A stretch of 64,000 nt of DNA from Elmis aenea (Eukaryota > Arthropoda > Insecta > Coleoptera > Elmidae): contig OX393581.1 in the NCBI GenBank assembly GCA_947652605.1, positions 48,135,924 to 48,199,923 on the forward strand, in the 5' to 3' direction. This document shows positions 12,307 to 23,733 of the stretch, piece after piece (position 1 is the first letter of the stretch; each line of letters starts with the position of its first letter). The notes beneath the pieces were generated by a model. The model did no database searches, was not told the origin of the DNA, and saw nothing but the letters and a program-made list of their open reading frames with translations. A program made the position numbers and the translations under genes.

Positions 12307-13526
12307 AGCCCGTGTGACACGGTATAAATTTCTGTACAGAAAACAAAACAGAATATCTTCTATTGTTTTTCTTGTACAGATTTCAATACAGAATTCCAAG
12401 CGTTTAAAACTGTGTGTGACACGGAGACATATTTTATGTACAATTTATTACCCATGCCCATGCGCCTAAACAGTATAAACACAGATAAGGCCCAAACAGA
12501 ATGAGAATTTCGGGCTTTGAGTTTTGGGTTTTGAGTATTGATGGTAGAAGTACAGATTACAAAGAAAGAATTGATAGGGGTGGTAGTGGCATATGACTAG
12601 ATTGAGAATGCGGCAGAAGAGGATAAGAGTAGTGGTATACTACGGTTCCTGCGACAGTTCGATGGCATGTCCATCCGGAGCTTACTATGATCGATGTCTG
12701 AAGATCACGAAGAAGTCTTTCAAGGTCGTCGACAATGACCGGAGGGTGTTGCCGAAGAAGTCTTTCAAGGTCGTCGACAATGACCAGAGGGTGGTTGCTG
12801 AAGGAGTCTTTGAAATGTTTGAGGGTGTGATTTTTGGGGTTGCCGAAGAAGTCGTCGACATTTCAAAGACTCCTTCAGCAACCACTACGACCACCGACTT
12901 CTTCGGCAACCCCTCTGTTGAAAAATTACCCCACCCCCAGCAAAAATTTCAAAGACTCCTTCGGCAACCACCCCCTTTCGATGTCGTAGGGGTGAGAAGT
13001 CTTTGAAATGTCCGAGACTTTGAAGGGTGGGGGTTTGCCGAAGAGGTTTTTCAAATGTATGACTATAGGCATAGGCGGTCTGTTATGTGTGTCACCAGTA
13101 ACTAGTTCTTGGAAATGTCAACCAGAAAAACATGAATTAATCGAGGGATTGTTGGATCATGTCTTTCTGTTTGGGCCTATATGCACTCCCTCTAAAACAA
13201 GGTCTTTATCCCTGCAATTGCCATTTTAAACAATAACAACATCCTGCTTCGGATTACCAAGAATTAACAGGAATTTCTATTGCTTATATTTCCTTTAGCT
13301 GCAGATGCTCAAAATCAGCTGTTAGTTGCCATTATTCACGAACTGAATCCGCATCTGTAGCACGCCGTTTCTGTATCAAAACTTACATGGAAATAGGACA
13401 AATCGTATAGTATTTTCTGTGCAAGAAACTATAAAGAATTTTGTACGAAAAACCTGTATGACACGATATAAGATTTTCTGTATAGTATTTGGTACAGATT
13501 TCTATATAGAAATTTATACCCGGGCT
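12307..13526. mobile_element. PIF/Harbinger-like non-autonomous element (TAA duplication)
   Basis: The ends are AGCCCGTGTGACACGG at 12307 and an inverse CCCGGGCT ending at 13526, with further inverted similarity (TATAAATTTCT, TACAGAAA). Both sides carry TAA (12304-12306 and 13527-13529). The 3-bp TWA duplication and the 'gcccgtgtgacacg' start are typical of PIF/Harbinger. A second 'tgacacgatataa' block at about 13451 shows more subterminal repetition. No transposase domain was recognised. Confidence 0.7.
12700..13060. repeat. GC-rich internal tandem and inverted repeats
   Basis: Inside the Harbinger-like element, a unit reading AAGTCTTTCAAGGTCGTCGA repeats directly at about 12714 and 12762. 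It recurs inverted or altered around 12845-12970 as GACTTCTTCGGCAACC and AAAGACTCCTTC. The ORFs on both strands here (12593-13006 plus, 12685-12909 minus) are open because of this symmetry, not because of coding. Confidence 0.65.
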
Positions 13527-13529
13527 TAA

Positions 13530-15379
13530 AAGCAATACACAAATATACGCCCGCTTTTATTTTTCATAAATCCAGATAATTTTTAATACGATTATTAAAT
13601 AAACCATCTAAATGTAAAACTCAGAACTTTTATTGCACAAACTATGAAGCATTTATTTTTTATATTTTAGTATGAAAAAATTGCAATATTTAGAAATTAG
13701 AACTATCGAACACAATCACCATTTACTGAAATAACTTTTATTTCGAATTTTTTACTACGACGGGCTGCGATAATATTTAAATTGCTTGTGGTAACCAAGA
13801 ATTCGTTAAATTTTAAGAGATATTAAACTTCGTTCAAAATTGCACTGAATGAAAGAGTATTTGAATTTTGGCGAAAAGTAACTGACCACTGATCAAAATC
13901 CGATATGTGTTTACAGCAAAGCCAAAATTTTAAATTTACTTTGTTAGCTATAAAAAATACTGTTTTTTGCTACAATACTAAATCCGCAAACTATTCAATA
14001 ACTACCTCTAAAAATGTTACAACTGTGAAAGGCCGAACTCATATGGTTTTGAGATAATATAAACAAAAATTTAATTAAACAAAACACAGCATATCCCTAA
14101 ATGTATTAAAGCTTTCTTGTATGATAAACGAAAAACATGAAATTTGAAACTAAAATGATCTGAATCGTACATGTTCTAAATAGCAAATTACTTGTAATTG
14201 AATTGAATTTGAACTATATATACATGATAACACCGTAACATAATATACTAGAGACCTCTACACATTCAACAGTGTACCTAGGCATTCATTCATTATTATA
14301 CTGCAGAAAGTATTGACGAATTACAGTGTTTAAATTAACATTTAAATTTCGAAAAAAAAGCATACATGCAAGCTCAAAATTATTTTCCAAATTTATCCGA
14401 AGTCCATTATTTGCTGTTCCTTTACCTCTGAACTTTTACATGAAATTATGTTTATTGTTTGTGATTAACCAAAATGATGTATCAGTGTCAGTTCTTCTTT
14501 GTACCGACGAAACATGAAACATTTACAAAAGATAAGAGAATTGAAACAATGGATGTGATGACATTCATGATATGTGGGCGGCCAGATCAGGGGCAAGAAC
14601 AACAAAGCTACAATTAAAACAATGCTGAGACAACACTGAAGTAGAATAATACAACGGTTTGGGTATTGGGAGTTTGATGGTAAAATAAAGGCAGTACGCC
14701 CAGGAAAAGGTCCCGGACGGAACAAGAGAACAGCGTGAGATATTGCCGAATTATCAAGGAATCAAAAAAACTAAGCAGATCCATAAATTGGTCGTGACAT
14801 ATCGCTTATGGGATACCACGAAGTGTGAAATAGTTTCCTATGAGGTCATTATTTTTTCATCCACATCCTAGAACCCTAATCTCATCAATCTTCTCAAAAA
14901 AGTGCGGCAATCAAACAAACTTCTTTCCCTCGTCTGCAAGAAATCTATGGATTGATTTGGCAAGTTCCTATTTTCCGCATTAAAACCTTTCGTATGTTCG
15001 ATCATTCAACGCCGATTTTTTCCATTCGGTATTTAACAAGGCCGCAATAAAACCACAGTTTATTGATTAATACTCATTTATAATAATATGATCCATAGTA
15101 AAATAACGTTTGGTTGATGCAGCTATGAACAGGAAAATGGTGAACTTTAAAATCTTACAAATTGAATTGTAAAGATTCAATAATAATTGACAATCCTTGT
15201 ATTCCCCCAACATGTTGAAATTTTAATTTAACAATAGTTCGTGTAGAAAATAACTCAAAAAGTACAAAAACAACAACTGATTTATTATTACTTTACAAAA
15301 TCGTATTTACTATTTCTCTTACGGTACGTCCTGCTCATTGCCTTGGCAAAAAACAATTTTTCTGTTAACTATTAGACGC
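13530..15379. other. AT-rich intergenic DNA
   Basis: I see no supported gene or bounded repeat. ORFs at 14326-14517 and 14465-14725 overlap on opposite strands and have no recognisable content. Confidence 0.45.
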
Positions 15380-15580
15380 TCAAAACTTTTTTAAACCTTC
15401 TTCCAAAATTTTCAAAGCCGTCCGATAGGCGTTGGCGAAATCAAACCAAATATGTTTGCTTGTAAAAGAATTTATCATGCTCACAGTACCTTCGAGCGCC
15501 TTACGTTTAGACAACCCACCATGCGCAAGCAAAGCAATGTGCAAAATGTAATAAACGTATAACGGTAGAACTAACATCAT
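15380..15580 (-). CDS. Small hypothetical ORF, signal-anchor-like N-terminus
   Basis: A 66-codon frame has an ATG-ATG start, a hydrophobic stretch of about 18 residues (LVLPLYVYYILHIALLA) and a mixed polar helix ending in LEEGLKKF before TGA. Codons are less AT-biased than the flanks, which is the only reason to keep it. It could be a small secreted or membrane peptide, or an exon of a larger gene. I recognise no family. Confidence 0.3.
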   Translation of the reverse strand: MMLVLPLYVYYILHIALLAHGGLSKRKALEGTVSMINSFTSKHIWFDFANAYRTALKILEEGLKKF

Positions 15581-16104
15581 AATTTGTTATTAATTAACAA
15601 AACGATCTTAACAGGCCAATGCATTTTCATTTGCATTTAAATAAATCCTATATAATCCAAAATTTATAATTTCACGCCCTGTTAAGCTTCTCTATACTTA
15701 CACTATTGCAAAAGTAATTTGCAACAATGTTATTATTAAATGAATGTTTTAATTATTTAATTGACTCATTTTAAATGCTACATAAATTATTTTGTTTACG
15801 ATCACTCATCTCTTTATCATAAGGAATCTCTTTTGTAGAAAAACTAGACCAGTATCGCGACTACCTTCTTCTCAACAGTAGCTTTTTTAATTATTCATAT
15901 ATGTATACAGCTATCGTAGCAACGATCATCATTGGCAAGATCTTCATCAAAAACTATGTTGATATAAATAAAAGAAATGTTATAATTAACATAAAATCTT
16001 CCAATCTGTCTAAAAAACGACCTTGCTCTCTGTTGATGCAAGAATTTTTGTGTGTAAAAATTTCTGTTGTCTCATATCTAATTCGTATAAATTAGTTATT
16101 ATAA
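15581..16104. other. AT-rich intergenic DNA
   Basis: Nothing is recognised. The ORF at 15901-16095 is AT-rich and has no domain. Confidence 0.4.
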
Positions 16105-16820
16105 AAAAATCTACAACTCTGCCCAAAAATATTTTTGTACCATCAAGTAGGTATAATCGAGTTATTAACGAATTTTAAAAAAATGCCCATTATGATTTTT
16201 GTTGATTATCTAGCGTTTTTCAAAACATTAAAGCATCACTGGATATGGATAGGTCTTAAAAATTGGAACAATGTGTAATTTAAACTTCTTTGTAGCTCTT
16301 ACCGTCAGGGGTGGATCTAATAGGGACTAATAGGGCTTAAGCCCTGGGCTCCCAAGTTTCAGAGCCCACAAAAATTGAATTATTATCATACATTTTTAAT
16401 ACTTTTTCACTAACAATGAGCACTTATCGTGTAGTAAAAAATAGAATATTAATAATATAATAATATTGATAATTTATAGTAGGTATTAATTGTTTTATTT
16501 TAATCAGTGTAACATAACCTCGACACCTAACGGCAAAAGAGGAACGGTTAACTAACTAACAATGTAACATAATTGGTCAGGTCACCAAGTTTCAATTTTA
16601 AATCCACCGTCTCGAAAACACCATTTCATAAATAAATATATTTCTACTTTGATTTTGATGTTAAAAAAGAATTTGAAACCCCAATTTAAGGATTCTTAAT
16701 CTAGCAAAGAATGGTGCCCCATTTGACTTCAATAAGCCCTAGGCCCCGAAAAACCTAGATCCGCCCCTGCTTACCGTTTACGAGATCCCAATAGTGGCCC
16801 CTTTTGTGAACCACCCTGTA
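16105..16820. mobile_element. Remnant of a TACAGGGTGG fold-back, interrupted by a hAT MITE
   Basis: The right terminus CCACCCTGTA ends at 16820. Its arm (CTACAACT..., AATATTTTTGTAC, CATTAAAGCATCACTG, TTTACGAGATCCCAATAG) matches the families at 53208-53988 and 62683-63464. The left arm is missing. A 464-bp hAT-type element splits the conserved CTTACCGTTTACGAG block at 16306-16769. Confidence 0.75.
16306..16769. mobile_element. hAT-type MITE with 8-bp duplication CTTACCGT
   Basis: The ends are CAGGGGTGGATCTA and the inverse TAGATCCGCCCCTG. Directly flanking both sides is CTTACCGT (16298-16305 and 16770-16777), a perfect 8-bp target duplication as made by hAT transposases. The interior is non-coding but keeps 'GGGCTTAAGCCC' and 'AAGCCCTAGGCCCCGAAA' subterminal sequences. 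Confidence 0.9.
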
Positions 16821-16821
16821 T

Positions 16822-17398
16822 ACCTGAAATGGACAATCTAAGAGAAAATCGAATACAGATAATTAACAGGTTACATTAAAATACATTTATGTGTATCTTA
16901 TCTTAATGCGGTATCAAAGTTAATCTTGTTTACTTTATTTATACGTTTAGGAATATTCTGTGGTCGGGCTCCACTCCGCAAAAAAAAAACATTTAAAATA
17001 AACTTACTCATCACTGACGCAATTTACTAAAAACTATACGAAGCGGGTTTTTTTTACCACGTGCATTTTTATTTGTAAAGTTTGCTCAGCAAAAAGTATT
17101 AATAAAAATAAATTATCAGTCATACCTCAATACAATATTAACAATTCTTCATTATTTCTTAAAATATTCGCATGAATAGATTCATAATTTACGTATCTAA
17201 AAACATAAATTTTAAAATATTAGAAATTCAATTTTTTTACGTCTTAAAAAAAACAATGTAAAGAGAACAATATTTATATTATGCGTAAATTATTTAAATC
17301 ACATCTCAAACAAACAACAACAAAACATTTTTAGCTCGTGTTTTTGTATATACTTTCACCAATAAAGTATGCAAATGACTTTAATATATGCGCTAAAA
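16822..17398. other. AT-rich intergenic DNA
   Basis: No gene or element boundary is recognised. Confidence 0.4.
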
Positions 17399-17400
17399 TA

Positions 17401-17990
17401 CAGTGTGTCCAAAAGGTATGGAATATGCTATATATCTCAGTAAATATCCACTTTAGGGAAAATTTTTTGAAATAAAAGTTGTTTGGTACTTAGATCTTTT
17501 AAAATAATTCATTTGTTTAGCATTAATAATCTGTCGTAGTGACTGCAAGTACTTTAAGAATAAAAAATTGCAATGGTTTATTTATCTGAAAAACATCGCA
17601 TTGAAATTTTAATGATGCTGGGATATGGAGAAAGAAAAAGAAACCAATCACAAATGTGCAATTTGTTAATAAATACTAAACAATGAAAATAATTTGAGAG
17701 TAAGTATATTTTTGCGTTTTTCTCAAAAAGTTGTTTAAGTAAGGGTACTTAAGTTTTGCATCATTGAAAAGAGAAAAAAAATCTCTATCAAATTAGTATA
17801 ATGTACGGGTACCTTGTCATTTAAAAAAATTCAATTGTTTTTCATTGCGCTTTTTTTATTCACAAAAACTAATTTAAATTTTGTCTTATTGTGGAAAACT
17901 AAGAACAAACAACTTTTATTCAAAACATTTTTCCCTAAAAAGGATATTTACTGAGATATATAGTATATTCCATACCTTTTGGACACACTG
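17401..17990 (+). mobile_element. mariner-like element with a truncated transposase start
   Basis: The ends CAGTGTGTCCAAAAGGTATGGAATAT and their inverse are about 80-90 bp long, nearly identical, and flanked by TA on both sides (17399-17400, 17991-17992), as for Tc1/mariner elements. At 17572 an ATG opens a 37-codon frame, 'MVYLSEKHRIEILMMLGYGE...' then 'MCNLLINT', before a TGA. This resembles the N-terminal helix-turn-helix region annotated as DUF4817 in insect transposase-like proteins. The catalytic domain is deleted, leaving a 590-bp non-autonomous copy. Confidence 0.85.
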
Positions 17991-17992
17991 TA

Positions 17993-19049
17993 TATATATT
18001 TTATATTTATGAAAATATATTTGCATACTATGTATTTTATTACAATACTGCAAAAGAAAACAACAAATACATTAAAATATTAAACAATAAGTAATACTTA
18101 ACGTTTATTTTAAATATCTATCAACCAACAAGATTTAAAAAACCGCTTAGCTGCAATTTAAATTTTAAAAGGAAATTTATAGATATTAAAAACAATATTA
18201 CTAAACTAGCTTTGCAACATCCGCTGTCTATTACGAATCTTAAATATTGACTAATAAATCATTTACTTAGGTGACCTAGTTTACTTTTCTAGTTTAGTAA
18301 AATCTTATCAAACTTTTGGAATTACCTAATCTGCACTCAATTAAAGTGGATAATTAGGTACCTATATCCAACGTGCCTTTTAATACGTGATTAAAAATTA
18401 TCGTTTGCGCAGTTAATTACAAAACAAAGTATTAATAACGAGTTTCAGAAGGAATGTGGAGTAAAGTTAAATTTAACTTATCCTAAAAAAAAACGACACG
18501 TTTAGTTTTAAGAATATGACGAGACCCAGACAGATAAAAAAAAATCGCGTGTAAGACTGAATGTTTTATATACAGGGTGTTTTAAAAATTGCCGTTGTGA
18601 AACAAAAAGTAAGGTATTTTTAAATCGTTCGAAGGGCCACAAAAATTTTAAATAACCGGAAAATTTGCAATTACGTAAACGGAGCGAATGAAAGAATACT
18701 CGACAAATTTCTTTTTACTATACCATACATTTCTTAGAGAACCTTAAACCATAACGTAAAAAAGTTCAGGATTAAGTATTTCTAAGAAATATTTTTGAGT
18801 ATCGAAGTCTTCAGTAAACATTTTGTTTTACACACAAAGGGTGTCCTAAATTTGAACTCGATATGGGATCTCTCTTATCTTAAGAGCTACAACGCTAGTT
18901 CGAATGGAGCAATGCTGTATAATTTAGATTTAAATCTCAAATGAATATTGTAAAGTCCTCTTGGTTCAAGTTATTTAAAAAAAAATAGTGGCGCATTATT
19001 GTTAGTAGCCCACGGGCGCCAAATATCTAAGGACGACCCTGCCCATAGT
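17993..19049. other. Intergenic with solo fold-back ends
   Basis: A TACAGGGTGTTTT end lies at about 18571 and an AAAGGGTGTCCTAAATTTG end with a downstream GGGATCTCTCTTATC block at about 18836-18875. The second is a decayed arm of the family at 50761-51158. No gene is seen. Confidence 0.5.
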
Positions 19050-19470
19050 TATATCATTATTCATCTCTCACCTTTACACGGGGCTGAAAAGTGCCACCCC
19101 TATTGGTTTTTTATCAGAACTTTTTGGAGGCTTAAGATTTTGCAATTTAAAAAATTTTCTTTAATTTATTTATTTTTCATTTATTCTTTAAATTTTCCTG
19201 CAAAACCTACAGTTTTTGAGTAAAAACTCAAGTGAGTGAACATGAACCAATAAATATTTTTAAATAAAACGATTCATTTTGGTGGTTACCAGGGTTTGTT
19301 TATGTTCATATTGGGTAGAATTGACGGGTGTAATTCATAATCTAAATAAATCTTCTTTCAAAGAAAACTTTTTAAATTACAAAATTTCAAGCCTCCAAAA
19401 AATTCTGATAAAAAATCCAACAGGGGTCGCACTTTTCAGTCCCCTGTGAAGGTGAGAGATAAATAAAAAT
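19050..19470. repeat. Inverted-repeat element (about 420 bp)
   Basis: The left arm (ATTCATCTCTCACCTTTACACGGGGCTGAAAAGTG..., then TATCAGAACTTTTTGGAGGCTTAAGATTTTG) is matched in inverse by 19350-19465. The loop of roughly 130 bp carries no coding signal; the ORF at 18999-19223 runs into the arm. Confidence 0.7.
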
Positions 19471-19472
19471 AT

Positions 19473-20417
19473 TAGAGTAAAGTGCCCTAATATAGAACAG
19501 TTACTTATTATGGAATACATCAGTTTTATGACAATGAATAAGCTATATATGTTGAAAAGTGTATGTACCTATTTGTACATTCATCACACATTCCCAAATG
19601 TAAAATAGTTAAAAAAATATTCACTAGATTACATTAATACTTTCAAATATATTTTTGACGTGCTACTGAGTTCTTAGGCTAAATCTCTCAGTGCAAAATA
19701 TTATATGCTAGGGAAAATGATATAAAATATTTTATTGCTTGTTTATTTAGCATGAGCCTTTACATTTCAATTAAATAGACCAAAATTTTGATTGGGACCA
19801 TTTCATGTTTTACATATACCGATTTTTGAAATCACACTGATACCTAATATGGAATACATAGAGGTGCCTTATAATGAATATGATTATGGTCACTAAGTAC
19901 AGGAATATGGGTTCAGTGTCAAAAGTGTCAGAAATGGGCACACGAAAAATGTGCAAAATACCCACAAAAAAAAAACAATTCTATTGTCCTACCTGTAACA
20001 AATAAATAAATTGTCAACATTAATTCGAATGACACTTGAATTATAATTTAATTTACATAAATAACAGAGTTTTGGTTTCGTTTAAGTAATAATGTAAATC
20101 AACAAGAAATAAAAGATTAATCTATGAGCAGTTGTTTATTTTAATGTATATTTCCTATATAATTCTATATTCCATATTAAGAACCCCTAGCATTCCATAT
20201 TAGGTTTCCCAGGAGCTTAATATGGAATAGTAGTAACTTTTTTTTTTAAAATAGCTATCTAAGAAATATCTACAGTAATATCGTACCAGAATTCGAGTAA
20301 TGTGTTGCTTATTCATTACAAATTCCTTATACATTTTTTTTGATAAATTTTGTTGAATAAATGTGAATATTATTGCCGAAAACAAAAAAGTATTCCATAT
20401 TAGGGCACGTTACTCTA
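19473..20417. repeat. Inverted-repeat element with TAGAGTAA..GTGCCCTAATAT ends
   Basis: The left end TAGAGTAAAGTGCCCTAATAT at 19473 pairs with the inverse end at 20398-20417. A short motif, ATATGGAATA or its complement, recurs at about 19508, 19850, 20164, 20190, 20218 and 20393, three copies in each orientation, which is more than chance would suggest. No coding content is seen. It starts within 3 bp of the preceding inverted repeat. Confidence 0.65.
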
Positions 20418-22105
20418 CTATGGGAAACCTTTCAATAAGTACAAAACATCTACCAAATATCATTCTCCTACATTTATCCAAATTTGAGAAATAAGAAAAA
20501 AATGCTATGGTTTTAATTTTCGTTCACATTGCATATTGGTGTGTGGTATGGTGAGTTATCATTGTATTCAAAATGTTTAGCAGTAATAAACGATCCGATC
20601 AAAGATTGCGCCCATGTTCTCAGATTAACAAACGAATACAAGAGGAAGATTAAAATGCAAAAATCCAAAATTTAATAGTGGTCCCATATAGACGAAACTT
20701 CCGATACCAAATTAATGTAATTAGATCAGCGTATAACGAATAAAGATTTGTTTCTAGAAACTGTTTTGTTTTTCGGCTCCTTCAAAAATAAAGGAATAGG
20801 ATTTTAGGTACTTTTTTTTGTTTCGAGCTTCTGAAATAAAAAGGCTTTGACAATTTATTTTCTAGATCGCATGGTTGAGCCTCGACACTTGGGACACCCT
20901 GTATAATAAATTTCATACCTATTTTATTTATTTACTACATTTTTAACATTTTATTGCCAATAACGACTTTTATTGCGTTTCGTCAATGCAAACAAAAATT
21001 TCCTGTTGTTTGTATTACAACATTAGAAGACAATATACGATTAGAACGGAATTTTGTTTTAAATAATCTGTCTATAAAACTATTTTAAAGCTACAATAAT
21101 AAGTGTTATAAATCACAAGTATTAAGTCTTTTTATTACTCTTACTTTTGGATTAAAAACTACTTAAAACTTCGTGTTGTTTCGCGACGCAAAATCAAAAT
21201 GTTTTATATTTTGTCTTTTAAACATAAAACTTCTTCAAAATAACATACAAAAACATTTTAAGGGCGACTTCAAACCCAGTTTCGACTTGTATTATCGAAA
21301 AGGTTCCCATCGGCTTTTAATTCCGGAAGTTGCGCATAAATTACGCCTTCGGGATTGTTCTACGACACCTGATACGTAAATACTCCACATTTTTCATATG
21401 AACGTCCTTGGAACATTCATTAAGCAACAAATATTTTAATACGTTAGCAAAACAAACAATATTTTATACGGTGTGTATTTGAACGCGTCGCAATTAAAAT
21501 GAATGACATTTTTTTCGTGCCGAATTCCGTTAAAATTGATTTTCGCGTTTAGCGGATTATAAACATTTCTTAACACCTGTTGTTCAGTAAACCTTGATTA
21601 TTGCGTGCCTTATCATGTTTCTACAAATTTATTATCTAATCAGACCAATCTTGGAAAACTGGCTCACGATTGATGCACTTGTAAAAATTATTTATATATT
21701 TTTAAACCGCTAACGACTATTACTAACCTACTGTTATTATTTTTCGCACTAAAACTGTGTGAAGTGTGAGCGAAATTTTTGTTTTGATGAATTTATTAAC
21801 GTACAGGACATCCTTAAAAACAAAATTATTAACGTTTTTTTTTACTTGTAAATCAACGTATAGTTTGATCAAATAAACTGTGCTAGTTAGCAAATAATGG
21901 TTCAGACTGTTGTTAAATTATATTTTTTAACGTTTTCGTCCAGTTAAAACAAACAATACGTATGTTTTATTTTTTATTTTTTAAATTATTAACCCACCAC
22001 AAACAACGGGCGAAATTTCTCAAACGACAAAAAATATTTAAAAAAAATCACTTTCATACAGGAAAGACAATTTCCTTTACAAAATTTGTTGTTATTTAAA
22101 CAAAA
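20418..22105. other. Intergenic; one TACAGGGTG right end
   Basis: A right-hand terminus GGGACACCCTGTATAATAA lies at about 20890-20912 without an identifiable left end. The rest is AT-rich with no supported gene. The ORF at 21173-21379 has no splice or domain evidence. Confidence 0.45.
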
Positions 22106-22169
22106 AATTGATTATGCTACTACCAAAATTACTTGAAATGTTCAAAAAGGAAAAAAAAAATTATTTCTG

Positions 22170-22860
22170 TACACTAACCAGGGAAGGTCACGATATGTGG
22201 TCGCTAGAATCTGATCAAGGCTGTGTTTATTGCATCAAGAACATCAAACCTAAATGTTTTGCAGAGTTATACGTGCCACTGGCCATTTCCTTCGGCAAAA
22301 AAGGGGAAAAACTGAAAAGTGGAATAATAAAGGTAATTTTTGCGATCGCGTTGGCTATGAAACCGTCAGAGATGAAATCGAAATTTTTCTATTTATCAAT
22401 GCGCGCATCCTCTGCAAGTAAAATGGTGCAAAGTTTTTGAAAAAATCTTAAACGGTTCCGGAGAAAAACGCGAAAAACGAGGCCCTTGTAAAAACGGTTT
22501 TCCCTGTGTCGCATAGATTAAACTTCCGAAATCATAGCGCTTTTGCAGGGGTTTCGTTTTTAACGTTTTTTTCTGGAACCGTCTAAGATTTTTTCAAAAA
22601 CTTTGCACCATTTTACTTGCATTGGTAAATAGAATAATTTCGATTTTGTCTCTGACAGTTTCATGGTCAACGCGATCGCAAAAATTACCTTTTTATACAA
22701 ATTTTTCTATTTTTTCCCTATTTTTCCGAAGGGAATGGCCAGTGGCACGTATAACTCTGGAAAACATTTGGTTTTGACGTCCTTGATGCAATTAAGACAG
22801 CCTTAATCAAATTCTAGCGACAACATATCGTGACCCTCCCTTGAAAGATTTATTTAAAAT
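22170..22860. repeat. Fold-back repeat of the 'AAGGTCACGATATG' family
   Basis: About 270-bp arms (22175-22470 and 22563-22855) are inverted copies around a centre near 22515. A third, partial copy lies in the bHLH gene intron at about 49950-50092. The ORF at 22108-22440 spans the left arm and gives a peptide also readable in the third copy ([23 protein letters not shown]), but the right arm has stops in that frame. I treat this as a repeat, not a gene. A run of CACACAGACGGACAGACA follows at about 22922. Confidence 0.7.
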
Positions 22861-22869
22861 ATTTTTAAT

Positions 22870-23733
22870 ACCAGAAAATCACGAAAAATTTGATCCGAAG
22901 TAATAACAGCTTTAAGAAATCACACACAGACGGACAGACAAACACATATACATTCTAAAAACCTCCCTTTTTGTATTAAAATGACTGCAAAGTGTTGCTG
23001 GAGAGTTCTAATAGGAATGAATAAATTTTGTCAAGTTCAAATTGTGCATGTAATTTTTTCAAACGAATTGTGTATTTACTCATAAAATACACAAACAATT
23101 ACAAAAAAAAGAATTCTATAAAACAAAGGACAAACGAAATTTTTGTATCCGTGTAAAGCCAAAGAAAACCTGACCTGACCAAATCCTGCGCACATATCAG
23201 GGTGTATGAGGAAAGAAAATCAAACAATGAATCTATAAATATATTTAGAATAAGCTACAACTAATAAAATACTGTTTTGTATCAAATACTTCATAATATA
23301 TTATATGTATAAATAAAAATATACCCATTTGGTCACATACTATAAATAATACTAACAGTTGTACATTGGCCTTAAACATTGTATTTTAATAACATGAAAT
23401 TAATCCTTTGGTTAGAAACATAATAAAATTAAATAAAGATATATACAAAGTAATACACTTAATAAAAAATAGGAACGTTGATTTATAAATAACATTACAG
23501 GCAGTAATATTGCAAATTGATATTTTACATACATACATCGTAATAATTACTTTTAAAAAAGTTATGGTAATTAGGGTTAAATATAAATATAATAAATAAC
23601 TGTACAAAAGTTGCTATTTTCTTAAAAACTTTTAACACGACATTATAAAAATGTTACAAATTCAGACTTTTTACAGTTTTAGTTGCTAAAGCTAATGGAA
23701 TTTTGAGCAATATTATAATAATGGATAAATTTT
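22870..23733. other. AT-rich intergenic DNA downstream of ITPK1
   Basis: No gene is seen. This region contains the 3' UTR of the minus-strand kinase gene, whose end I cannot fix; no clear AATAAA was seen in the first 100 bp after the stop. Confidence 0.4.

Noticed and set aside
12593..13006. 137-aa ORF
   Set aside because: It runs through direct and inverted repeats inside a Harbinger-like element, and the opposite strand is open too.
22108..22440. 110-aa ORF as a gene
   Set aside because: It lies in one arm of a fold-back repeat; the other arm has stops in the same frame and a third copy sits in an intron.
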